From positions 1-7,712 of the forward strand of contig CAINXK010000491.1 of NCBI GenBank assembly GCA_903854805.1: DNA of 7,712 nucleotides, given 5' to 3'. Position 1 is the stretch's first letter. The number at the start of each line of letters is the position of its first letter. A program made the translations under genes and the position numbers. Positions 1-7,712 of the stretch are shown here, piece by piece. This DNA comes from an uncultured Anaerolineae bacterium. Its GTDB lineage: Bacteria; Chloroflexota; Anaerolineae; Anaerolineales; Villigracilaceae. The notes beneath the pieces were generated by a model that saw nothing but the letters and a program-made list of their open reading frames with translations, was not told the origin of the DNA and searched no databases.

Positions 1-1417
1 TATTGCTGAGGGTATGACTGTTCGTGGCACCGGGCGCATCGCGTCTGTGCCCGTCGGAGACGGTCTCATCGGACGTGTAGTAAACGCGCTTGGTGAACCA
101 ATCGACGGAAAGGGACCAGTCCAATTCAGCGGTTATCGCCCTATCGAGCGTATTGCGCCCGGTGTGGTTGGCCGACAAGATGTAGATACTCCGGTCCAAA
201 CCGGTATCAAAGCCATTGATGCTATGATTCCGATCGGCCGTGGTCAACGAGAGCTAATCATCGGTGACCGCCAAACCGGTAAGACAGCCATTGCAATCGA
301 TACAATCATTAATCAAAAAGGCAAGGACCTTGTCTGCATTTATGTAGCTATTGGACAAAAGAAAGCTGCCGTTGCCCGTACAGTTGCCTTGCTCGAAAAG
401 CAAGGGGCTATGGATCACACCATAGTCGTGGTTGCTTCAGCCGACGAATCAGCTGCTTTACAATATATTGTCCCGTACACCGGCTGTGCAATTGGTGAAG
501 AATTCATGGAAACCGGGCGCGACGCCCTGGTGGTTTACGATGATCTTTCCAAGCACGCCTGGGCCTATCGTCAGGTCTCCTTACTTCTGCGCCGCCCACC
601 TGGACGCGAAGCTTACCCAGGTGACTTGTTCTATCTGCATTCTCGCCTTCTGGAACGCGCAGCTCGTATGTCTGTTAATTTCACTATCGTAAACAGCGCA
701 TTCGATGGCACCACGGCACTGAGTGGCGATTCTGTTGATGGCAAAATTTTTGCCGGGCCCATGGCCAAGCATGACGCCGAAGAAGTTGTTAAAACAAAAG
801 GCGAAGATTTCAAAGTCGTCAAAGTTGCCAAAACTGGTGGGTCGCTGACCGCTTTGCCAATTATTGAAACTTTGCTTGGAGATGTATCAGCTTACGTTCC
901 GACCAACGTTATCTCAATCACTGATGGCCAGATCTATCTTGAATCCAACCTCTTCAATGCAGGTATTCGTCCAGCAGTTAATGTAGGCATCTCGGTTTCA
1001 CGCGTTGGTGGCGCTGCCCAAACGAAGGCCATGCGACAGGTGGCAGGTCGTCTCAAACTCGATATGGCATCATACCGCGAGCTGGCTGCATTCGCCCAAT
1101 TCGGATCGGATCTCGATAAAGCTACTCAAAATCAATTAAATCGTGGTCGCCGAATGCAAGAGATCCTGAAACAACCGCAATATGAGCCAGTTTCACTTGC
1201 TCATCAGGTCTTAACAATTTTCGCTGGAACAAACGGTTTTGCCGATGAAGTCCCCGTCGAAAAAATGCGTCAGTGGGAAATCGACCTGGTCAAATTTATG
1301 GATCAGTCATATCCCGAACTCGGTAAGGACATCGTCGAGAAGAAACAGATCACGGTGGACTCTGAGAAGAAACTGCGCGATGCCATGGCTACATTTAAGG
1401 CCACGTGGCAGGCATAA
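1..1417 (+). CDS. atpA: F1Fo ATP synthase subunit alpha, 5'-truncated
   Basis: Alpha subunit of the membrane-associated F1Fo ATP synthase, forming the alpha3beta3 hexamer with beta and carrying non-catalytic nucleotide sites. The reading frame is open from the window edge (first full codon at base 2, reading IAEGM). The ATG at 14 is an internal Met, because the matching E. coli AtpA stretch (LAEGMKV) lies about 80 residues into the protein. The N-terminal beta-barrel is therefore mostly missing. Counting from the Met at 14, the P-loop GDRQTGKT is at residues 84-91, the DDLSKHA and [14 protein letters not shown] blocks at about 176-204, and the alpha/beta signature [10 protein letters not shown] at 320-329. 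It is followed by the arginine finger R330 (E. coli alpha R376 by alignment). Oddity: between LLERAA (about 217) and GSLTALP (about 276) there are some 58 residues, against about 19 in E. coli, so a lineage-specific insertion is present. It ends in TAA, 72 bp before atpG. Identity is certain. Confidence 0.98.
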   Translation, partial: IAEGMTVRGTGRIASVPVGDGLIGRVVNALGEPIDGKGPVQFSGYRPIERIAPGVVGRQDVDTPVQTGIKAIDAMIPIGRGQRELIIGDRQTGKTAIAIDTIINQKGKDLVCIYVAIGQKKAAVARTVALLEKQGAMDHTIVVVASADESAALQYIVPYTGCAIGEEFMETGRDALVVYDDLSKHAWAYRQVSLLLRRPPGREAYPGDLFYLHSRLLERAARMSVNFTIVNSAFDGTTALSGDSVDGKIFAGPMAKHDAEEVVKTKGEDFKVVKVAKTGGSLTALPIIETLLGDVSAYVPTNVISITDGQIYLESNLFNAGIRPAVNVGISVSRVGGAAQTKAMRQVAGRLKLDMASYRELAAFAQFGSDLDKATQNQLNRGRRMQEILKQPQYEPVSLAHQVLTIFAGTNGFADEVPVEKMRQWEIDLVKFMDQSYPELGKDIVEKKQITVDSEKKLRDAMATFKATWQA

Positions 1418-1426
1418 AAAACGGAA

Positions 1427-1480
1427 TACGCAACGCCAAACGCCCGACGATCTGCATGCGTAGCGTTTATTGCGTAAACG
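1427..1480 (+). promoter_or_regulatory. Structured atpA-atpG intercistronic region with competing hairpins
   Basis: The 72-bp gap between atpA and atpG contains two readable inverted repeats that share bases. A large one pairs TACGCAA (1427-1433) with TTGCGTA (1470-1476), and inside it AAACGC (1438-1443) with GCGTTT (1463-1468). A small one pairs CGTTTA (1464-1469) with TAAACG (1475-1480), with a 5-nt loop, and ends on the first base of the atpG Shine-Dalgarno GGAG (1480-1483). The two folds are mutually exclusive. There is no T-run, so this is not an ordinary terminator. A role in tuning atpG translation or mRNA processing is inference; no family was recognised. Confidence 0.45.
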
Positions 1481-1489
1481 GAGACAATT

Positions 1490-3803
<2,314 letters not shown>

Positions 3804-3812
3804 ATAAATATA

Positions 3813-3857
3813 TACGGTGTACGCATTATTGAAATTTACAATAATGCGTACACCGTA
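3813..3857 (+). promoter_or_regulatory. Perfect 19-bp inverted repeat between atpD and atpC
   Basis: Perfect inverted repeat with arms 3813-3831 and 3839-3857 and a 7-nt loop (AAATTTA). The left arm begins TACGGTGTACGCA and the right arm ends TGCGTACACCGTA. It fills most of the 68-bp atpD-atpC gap. On the + strand it is followed by AGGACTTAGGACCC rather than a T-run, so it is not a standard intrinsic terminator, and its right arm abuts or overlaps the possible atpC Shine-Dalgarno AAGGA (3857-3861). On the - strand it is followed by TATATTTATTTA, which could let it stop antisense transcription. Likely roles are control of epsilon translation, a 3'-end stabiliser for the upstream mRNA, or an RNase processing site. 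The structure is seen directly; the role is inference. Confidence 0.7.
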
Positions 3858-3871
3858 AGGACTTAGGACCC

Positions 3872-4309
3872 ATGCCTATCCGTTGTGAGATTGTCTCCCA
3901 AGACCGAATGGTCTACGAAGGAGATGTGGATATCGTTGTCCTACCCGGGACCGACGGCGAAATGGGGATTTTGCCACACCATGCGCCCCTTTTAACCACA
4001 CTCAAATTTGGTTTAATTAAAGTCCGTACTCACGGTGAAGAACAAGTTTTCACTGTAGCAGGCGGTGTCGCCGAGATTCAGCCCTCGATCGTTACCGTAC
4101 TGGCTGACGCAGCAGAAAATGTCGAAGAAATTGATGTAGCCCGTGCCGAAACAGCCCGACAACGCGCAGCTGAAGCGCTTTCGTCTGTAAAAACCGAAGA
4201 TATCGATGCATACCTGGCTTTGGAAGCCGCTCTTCGCCGCTCGAATCTACGACTGGATGCCGCTAAACGTTTCCGAACTGGCAAACGTTCTGGTTACAAG
4301 GAAGAGTAA
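3872..4309 (+). CDS. atpC: F1Fo ATP synthase subunit epsilon
   Basis: Epsilon subunit of F1, attached to gamma. It links the c-ring to the central stalk and in many bacteria inhibits ATP hydrolysis through its C-terminal helices. The 145-residue product has an N-terminal beta-sandwich (about 1-85) with the hallmark LPGTDGEMGILPHHAPLLTT at about 24-43, and a C-terminal alpha-helical hairpin (about 88-135) rich in Ala, Glu and Arg (ARAETARQRAAEAL, then ALRRSNLRLDAAKRF). The helical domain is present and full length, unlike in lineages that have shortened it, so inhibition is possible. Two Shine-Dalgarno candidates exist: AAGGA at 3857-3861 (10 nt spacing, touching the preceding hairpin) and AGGA at 3865-3868 (3 nt spacing). 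The ATG at 3872 is the only start compatible with the family N-terminus. The mreB-like gene follows after 9 bp. Confidence 0.96.
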   Translation: MPIRCEIVSQDRMVYEGDVDIVVLPGTDGEMGILPHHAPLLTTLKFGLIKVRTHGEEQVFTVAGGVAEIQPSIVTVLADAAENVEEIDVARAETARQRAAEALSSVKTEDIDAYLALEAALRRSNLRLDAAKRFRTGKRSGYKEE

Positions 4310-4318
4310 ACCGTCCAA

Positions 4319-5326
4319 ATGGCTGGATTTTCTAAGGACCTGGGAATTGACCTGGGAACTATCTACACCCGTATCGCTGAAGGTACTCACATCATCGTGG
4401 AAGAACCCACAGTGGTGGCTATTGATGTTGCAGATCAAAAAATCGTCGAGGTAGGTCGCCAGGCACGTGACATGGAAGGCCGTGTACCCGACACAATTGA
4501 GGTTGCGCGCCCGCTTCATAATGGGGTCATCGCAGATTATGAGATTACAGAAAGTCTCTTACGCGTATTATTACAGCGTGTAAGTGGCCCAATACGTATA
4601 TTCAAACCGAATGTGATGATCTCCGTACCATTTGGTGTTACAAGCGTTGAAAGCCGCGCTGTACACGAGGCTGTGTTACAAGCCGGGGCAAGGGATGCAT
4701 TTCTCATCCAGCAACCACTTGCCGCTGCACTTGGCGTGGATTTACCCATCAATTCGCCTTCGGGAAACATGGTAGTCTGCCTCGGTGGTGGCGCAACTCA
4801 ATGTGCAGTCTTAGCCATGTACGGGATAGTCTCCGCTGAAACCATGCGATCCGGTGGCCAGGCCATGGATGATTACATCGTCACATACATTCGCCGAAAA
4901 TATGGAGTTATCATTTCCCCCATTACGGCTGAACAGCTGAAAGTTAAAATCGGAGCAGCTGTCCCTCAGGATACAGACCAGAGTATGGAAGTTCAGGGTC
5001 AAGACCAGGTTAGTGGACTGCCAAGACCCGTAACGCTGACAACTGGTGAAATGGTCGAGGCATTGCAAGAACCACTCCGGCAGTTGACAGAAACATGCCG
5101 TCGCGTTCTTGAAAAGACACCACCTGAACTGGTTTCTGATATTATCGATCGTGGTATGGCATTGACCGGCGGGGGAGCCTTGTTACGTGGAATTGATAAA
5201 TTACTCACGAAAGCCCTTGGTATTCCAGCCTATCTGGTAGACAACCCACTTACCTGTGTTGCAGAAGGCACCGCACGCGGACTTGGAATGTATTCTGTTC
5301 TTCGGCGCAATTTACCACCAGTATAA
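4319..5326 (+). CDS. mreB: MreB/Mbl-family actin-like protein with altered nucleotide site
   Basis: Bacterial actin homologue of the MreB/Mbl family, which forms membrane-bound filaments that guide lateral cell-wall synthesis and rod shape. The 335-residue length is typical. Conserved blocks are FSKDLGIDLGT (4-14, phosphate-1), RPLHNGVIADYEITE (64-78), VPFGVTSVESRAVHEA (103-118), QAGARDAFLI (121-130), YIRRKYG (190-196), PPELVSDIIDRGMALTGGGALLRG (268-291, adenosine motif) and DNPLTCVAEGTARGLG (308-323). Several active-site residues differ from the family: QQP at 131-133 replaces EEP, CLGGGATQ at 154-161 replaces DIGGGTTE, and GQAMD at 180-184 replaces GDEMD. This suggests impaired ATP hydrolysis or a filament-regulating paralogue. 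The start ATG has AAGGAAG at 4298-4304, overlapping the end of atpC, which argues for co-expression with ATP synthase. No mreC or mreD follows. Family assignment is secure; the symbol is by family and the cellular role is unproven. Confidence 0.88.
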   Translation: MAGFSKDLGIDLGTIYTRIAEGTHIIVEEPTVVAIDVADQKIVEVGRQARDMEGRVPDTIEVARPLHNGVIADYEITESLLRVLLQRVSGPIRIFKPNVMISVPFGVTSVESRAVHEAVLQAGARDAFLIQQPLAAALGVDLPINSPSGNMVVCLGGGATQCAVLAMYGIVSAETMRSGGQAMDDYIVTYIRRKYGVIISPITAEQLKVKIGAAVPQDTDQSMEVQGQDQVSGLPRPVTLTTGEMVEALQEPLRQLTETCRRVLEKTPPELVSDIIDRGMALTGGGALLRGIDKLLTKALGIPAYLVDNPLTCVAEGTARGLGMYSVLRRNLPPV

Positions 5327-5368
5327 ATATTTTGTCCAGCAGGCTAGCCTGCTGGACAAAATATTTAT
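5323..5368 (+). terminator. Perfect 46-bp palindrome after the mreB-like gene, possible bidirectional terminator
   Basis: A flawless palindrome of two 23-nt arms (5323-5345 and 5346-5368), starting within the TAA of the mreB-like gene. As RNA it would give a 21-bp stem with a CTAG tetraloop. The inner 10 bp are GC-rich (GTCCAGCAGG with CCTGCTGGAC) and the outer 11 bp are AT-only (ATAAATATTTT with AAAATATTTAT). The AT flank after the GC core resembles a weak terminator tail on either strand, but it begins with four A residues rather than a T-run, so termination is uncertain. The next gene's Shine-Dalgarno AAGG (5370-5373) follows directly. It could instead be a protein-binding site or an mRNA-stabilising hairpin. 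Confidence 0.55.
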
Positions 5369-5380
5369 CAAGGCAACCAG

Positions 5381-6199
5381 ATGGCATACCCTAACCACTC
5401 AACGCAAATCCCAAAGAAGTTGTCCGGTTTTTTAAAGTTGGGATCAGTTCAAAGAGTCTTCCAAATCAACCCACTCCACCGATGGTGGAGCTTGATTGTG
5501 GGGACCCTATCGACCTGTGGGGCCTGTCTGGCTGTTATTTACGCTGCTTTCGATACTTCAGTCCAAGTCGCCAGATTCGGGCCAATAATGGCCGGAAATA
5601 CGCTGTCCTTGCCCCTTATAGTTACGATAATGCTCATCATTCCAGGTATATTTGCATTAACCAATGCATACAAAAATTGGAATAAATCAGTCGTTGTTTA
5701 CGAAAGCGGGCTGGCTTATAGTGATAATAGAGGTACGCATATCTGCTTTTGGCAGGATGTTGAATGGTTTTATGCTGCTATCACTAAACCATACCATGCA
5801 CTCACTTTCTCCAGTTCAGCACACAAATACACCTTGCAAAAGTTTGATGGAACAAAATTCAAGCTCGACAATAAATTTGAAAATATTGAATTGCTGGGAA
5901 AAATAATCAGCCAAAAAGTGACTCCTCACCAATACCGAAAATTGGTGCGCAGCTTATCGAACAGACAAGCAGTAAAATTTGGAAGTGTCGTCTTTGACAA
6001 AGAAACTCTGTTATTCAACAATATCACCTATACCTGGAATGAGATTGACTCTTTAGAAATCAGGAACGGGTATGCGACAATTAATAAAATCGGCAACCGT
6101 TTATTTAATAGAGCCCGCATACCCTTATCTGCCATACCAAATTTAGACACTTTCTGTACCGCAGTGAAACAAATAGTGCAAGTTAATATCGCTGATTGA
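5381..6199 (+). CDS. Two-TM membrane protein resembling the DUF6585 family
   Basis: A 272-residue protein of unknown function. The N-terminal about 35 residues are basic and soluble, followed by two hydrophobic segments at about 36-57 (WSLIVGTLSTCGACLAVIYA) and 75-97 (LSLPLIVTIMLIIPGIFAL). A C-terminal soluble region of about 170 residues follows. The layout VVVYESGLAY, CFWQDVEWFY, YTLQKFDGTKFKLDNKFENIELLG, then a second block from VKFGSVVFDKETLLF and YTWNEIDSLEI, resembles DUF6585-type proteins and looks like two PH-like beta-rich units. This similarity is from memory of the pattern. No catalytic motif is visible. The ATG has AAGG at 5370-5373 with 7-nt spacing, right after the palindrome. 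The 3' half is visibly more AT-rich than the ATP synthase genes. It converges on rex with only 15 bp between the stops. Expression may come by read-through from the atp/mreB unit; no promoter of its own was recognised. Confidence 0.8.
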   Translation: MAYPNHSTQIPKKLSGFLKLGSVQRVFQINPLHRWWSLIVGTLSTCGACLAVIYAAFDTSVQVARFGPIMAGNTLSLPLIVTIMLIIPGIFALTNAYKNWNKSVVVYESGLAYSDNRGTHICFWQDVEWFYAAITKPYHALTFSSSAHKYTLQKFDGTKFKLDNKFENIELLGKIISQKVTPHQYRKLVRSLSNRQAVKFGSVVFDKETLLFNNITYTWNEIDSLEIRNGYATINKIGNRLFNRARIPLSAIPNLDTFCTAVKQIVQVNIAD

Positions 6200-6214
6200 T
6201 GTAAATCATGAAAA

Positions 6215-6841
6215 TTACTTCTCGCTCAGATAATATGCCATACGTTGAAGACCGATAACGGGGTCAATATATTGCACACGCACATCACCTGGAACAGAAA
6301 GGCTCACAGGTGCATAATTCAGGATACCCTTAATCCCAGCTTCTATCAACTTATCTGTCACACTCTGTGCTGCAAAAGCAGGCACACATAACATTGCCAT
6401 CTTAATTTCTGTTTTTCTTAGATTAACGACCAGGTTATCTACATTTTCAATTGTAAAAACTTCCACCTGAGTACCAATCTTGGATGGGTCACTGTCAAAA
6501 CATGCAACGATTCGAAAACCACGATTGACAAATCCTTGATAGCGTAAAATAGCATGACCCAATTCACCCATTCCAACCAGGGCGACATCCCAAACCCGTT
6601 CAACCTTTAATATTTGCAGTAATCGATCAATTAAAAAAGGGATGTGATATCCAGTGCCCTGCTTTCCAAATTCCCCAAATTGCGACAGGTCTTTGCGTAT
6701 TTGGGCTGCGGAAATACCTACTTTTTCACCTAACTCTTGCGAAGATGTTGTGGTATTACCATTTGCAGCCATAAATTGAAGCGCCCTTAAATACACGGGC
6801 AGGCGACTTACGATTATATCGGGTACTTTATTACTGTTCAT
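6215..6841 (-). CDS. rex: Redox-sensing transcriptional repressor Rex
   Basis: Cytosolic dimeric repressor that senses the NADH/NAD+ ratio: NADH binding releases it from operators at fermentation and respiration genes. The 208-residue length matches the family. The N-terminal winged helix (about 1-80) includes TTSSQELGEKVGISAAQIRKDL (31-52) and the family-specific SQFGEFGKQGTGY (53-65). The Rossmann NAD(H) domain has GMGELGHA (90-97), close to the usual GAGNLGxA, and FDSDPSKIG (115-123), whose Asp 116 or 118 is placed to bind the adenine ribose. The C-terminus carries NYAPVSLSVPGDVRVQYID (175-193) and ends with the domain-swapped helix GLQRMAYYLSEK. The ATG at 6841 was chosen because it gives the conserved family N-terminus (NKVPDIIVSRLPVYLRAL) and has AGGAG 6 nt upstream. 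The alternative in-frame ATG at 6895 lies inside the operator. A Rex operator upstream implies autoregulation. Confidence 0.95.
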   Translation of the reverse strand: MNSNKVPDIIVSRLPVYLRALQFMAANGNTTTSSQELGEKVGISAAQIRKDLSQFGEFGKQGTGYHIPFLIDRLLQILKVERVWDVALVGMGELGHAILRYQGFVNRGFRIVACFDSDPSKIGTQVEVFTIENVDNLVVNLRKTEIKMAMLCVPAFAAQSVTDKLIEAGIKGILNYAPVSLSVPGDVRVQYIDPVIGLQRMAYYLSEK

Positions 6842-6847
6842 GGTTAT

Positions 6848-6853
6848 CTCCTC
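6848..6853 (-). promoter_or_regulatory. rex ribosome binding site
   Basis: The - strand reads GAGGAG here (CTCCTC on +), with 6 nt to the ATG at 6841. This strong Shine-Dalgarno decides the rex start against the longer frame that begins at 6895. Confidence 0.85.
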
Positions 6854-6874
6854 AAAGGTTGCTCTTAATCTACC

Positions 6875-6905
6875 ATAATATTTTGTTTTGTGCAATTCAC
6901 CACAA
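6875..6905 (-). promoter_or_regulatory. Predicted rex promoter: -10 box and -35 within the operator
   Basis: On the - strand TATTAT (6875-6880) is a good -10 candidate. TTGTGG (6900-6905) resembles a -35 but with a 19-nt spacer; a shifted -10, AATATT (6877-6882), would give 17 nt. The -35 candidate is one arm of the Rex operator, so Rex binding would block RNA polymerase. The leader to the ATG would be about 30 nt. Promoter elements are weak matches, and the placement is inference from the operator and start codon. Confidence 0.45.
6888..6905. promoter_or_regulatory. Rex operator
   Basis: The + strand reads TTGTGCAATTCACCACAA. The outer half-sites TTGTG and CACAA are perfect and the total length is 18 bp, matching the Rex consensus TTGTGAA-N4-TTCACAA; the inner positions match partially. 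It lies 46 bp upstream of the rex ATG and overlaps the likely -35. Autoregulation by Rex is common in the family, and the position supports it here. Confidence 0.75.
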
Positions 6906-7172
6906 ATAAATTCGGATATTTTCTACTCGAGATCGAAATTAATAATGGTCTGAATACCTGAAACGGCAAGATTAATAAATAAAACCGAAATAACTTTCTG
7001 ATGTAAAAAGGACGGGCTAGTAAGCAGCAGGATCATCGATTGAGATTGAGGAGCTTTGTATTGCCCACAAAACTTCCAAGCTCGCAGAGTGGCTTTGAAT
7101 GGCGATTTACACGAAAAGCAGCAAAACAAGATTTCATGCGCATGGTATTCAAATACTAAATTTACCCCTAAA
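6906..7172. other. Intergenic region without a supported gene
   Basis: Between the rex promoter and the 3' end of the SH3b gene I see no tRNA, no conserved protein and no repeat. A - strand frame at 6923-7129 begins with TTG, lacks a Shine-Dalgarno and has no recognisable domain. The sequence is AT-rich and shows only short, chance-level inverted repeats such as GTATTCAAATAC near 7145. An undetected small RNA or decayed gene cannot be excluded. Confidence 0.5.
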
Positions 7173-7182
7173 TTATTTAGGG
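7166..7182 (-). terminator. Small hairpin at the stop codon of the SH3b gene
   Basis: CCCTAAA (7166-7172) and TTTAGGG (7176-7182) form a perfect 7-bp stem whose 3-nt loop is the stop codon itself. Downstream on the - strand the sequence is GGTAAATTTAG, without a clear T-run. It may help end the transcript, but termination activity is doubtful. Confidence 0.2.
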
Positions 7183-7712
7183 ATCAGCGTACCTTCATTG
7201 TTAAAAAAAGGAATTTGTTGCATATCGCCCAATACGCGCAAGTATTGGGATGCCACCCAGCCAAATCCATCCGAGCTCCCAGAATACGAAATCCGATACC
7301 AGAAATTATTGATCGTCACCCCAAAAATATAAACCTTATCCTTTGGACTAAGCAGGCCATAAGTGCGGAACGCTTGCGCCGGACCGGAGCGAACGTTGAT
7401 CTGATTAGTTACCTCGGCTTCTGTGCCAGGTTGCCCAAGTGGCGTCGGGGTGGATATTTCAGTACTTGCCGATGCGGGTTCCGTGGCAACAGGACCAGCA
7501 GTTTCAGAACCAGAAGCGTGTAGCAAACCTTCGGAATCCTGTACTGGTGTACCAAGGACATCATAATATGTTAGACCGCCAAACCCGTCATTTGCCTGGA
7601 TCAGAGAAGATTGCACCCAACCTCGTCCGCCTGGGCCAGAAGGATAATCAATTTGCACCCAGGTATTTTCAGCAACCCTACCTGTGAAAATAACTTGGTC
7701 ACCTGGGTTTAA
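7173..7712 (-). CDS. SH3b-domain protein, 5' end outside the window
   Basis: C-terminal 179 residues of a larger protein; the frame is open to the window edge, and the first readable in-window GTG (7658) is internal to an SH3b domain, not a start. Counting from the edge, residues 1-39 (LNPGDQVIFTG, then WVQIDYPSGPGGRGWVQSSLI) are the end of one bacterial SH3-type-3 domain. Residues about 58-98 form a Ser/Thr/Pro/Glu-rich linker (STEISTPTPLGQPG), and residues about 102-160 form a second SH3b domain (INVRSGPAQAF, WYRISYSG, GFGWVASQYLRV). Such domains usually bind cell-wall peptides or glycans in secreted or surface proteins, which would suit an extracytoplasmic location, but any signal peptide or catalytic domain would lie outside the window. 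The last 19 residues after the domain are a short tail. The function of the whole protein is unknown. Confidence 0.85.
   Translation of the reverse strand, partial: LNPGDQVIFTGRVAENTWVQIDYPSGPGGRGWVQSSLIQANDGFGGLTYYDVLGTPVQDSEGLLHASGSETAGPVATEPASASTEISTPTPLGQPGTEAEVTNQINVRSGPAQAFRTYGLLSPKDKVYIFGVTINNFWYRISYSGSSDGFGWVASQYLRVLGDMQQIPFFNNEGTLIPK

Noticed and set aside
14..16. ATG at 14 as the atpA start
   Set aside because: The frame is open upstream to the window edge and the preceding IAEG residues align with internal AtpA sequence.
1400..1409. Palindrome GCCACGTGGC near the end of atpA
   Set aside because: It is only 10 bp, lies inside coding sequence for the conserved C-terminus, and has no associated T-tract or binding context.
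6842..6895. Longer rex start at 6895
   Set aside because: It would add 18 residues not seen in the family and begin inside the Rex operator; the ATG at 6841 has an excellent Shine-Dalgarno.
7056..7070. Second Rex-like site TTGTATTGCCCACAA
   Set aside because: The half-sites are only 15 bp end to end instead of 18 and are less complete, so it does not fit the Rex operator.
6923..7129. - strand 68-codon frame in the rex-SH3b gap
   Set aside because: It starts with TTG, lacks a Shine-Dalgarno, and its composition (Cys, Phe and Ser rich) matches no known family.
7140..7160. tRNA T-arm-like string GGTATTCAAATACT
   Set aside because: No acceptor, D or anticodon arms can be folded around it and no CCA or full cloverleaf is present.
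7056..7523. + strand 155-codon frame opposite the SH3b gene
   Set aside because: It has no domain or Shine-Dalgarno and is antisense to a clearly recognisable SH3b coding sequence.

Overview
The window is a bacterial chromosomal segment carrying the 3' part of an F-type ATP synthase operon. It runs, on the + strand, from a 5'-truncated atpA through atpG, atpD and atpC (about 1-4309). An MreB/Mbl-family actin homologue (4319-5326) follows only 9 bp after atpC, and then a two-TM membrane protein resembling the DUF6585 family (5381-6199). On the - strand, converging on that gene, lie rex (6215-6841, NADH/NAD+-sensing repressor) and, further right, the C-terminal part of an SH3b-domain protein (7173 to beyond 7712).

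Taxonomic impression (inference, no database search): the protein sequences, the long insertion in AtpA, the MreB gene directly after atpC, the DUF6585-like and SH3b proteins, and a Gram-positive-style Rex fit a member of the Chloroflexota, probably Anaerolineae. The evidence is circumstantial.

The operon is compact but not uniformly so. atpG and atpD overlap by 8 bp (ATGGCTAA), with a strong GGAGG ahead of atpD. By contrast, atpG and atpC are each preceded by a short intercistronic region full of inverted repeats that ends at the Shine-Dalgarno sequence. A third element, a perfect 46-bp palindrome, starts inside the stop codon of the mreB-like gene and ends just before the Shine-Dalgarno of the membrane-protein gene. 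These RNA structures may set the differential expression of the 3:3:1:1 F1 subunits and separate the ATP synthase/MreB unit from the next gene.

The most unusual protein is the MreB homologue. Its fold motifs and adenosine motif are retained, but several acidic or polar residues expected around the nucleotide phosphates and catalytic water are replaced: EEP is QQP, DIGGGTTE is CLGGGATQ, and GDEMD is GQAMD. It looks like an ATPase-impaired MreB paralogue co-transcribed with ATP synthase and without mreC/mreD.

The rex gene has a well-matched Rex operator (TTGTG-N8-CACAA) 46 bp upstream of its start codon, overlapping the likely -35 region, which suggests autoregulation by the NADH/NAD+ ratio. 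The region 6906-7172 holds no gene that I can support.
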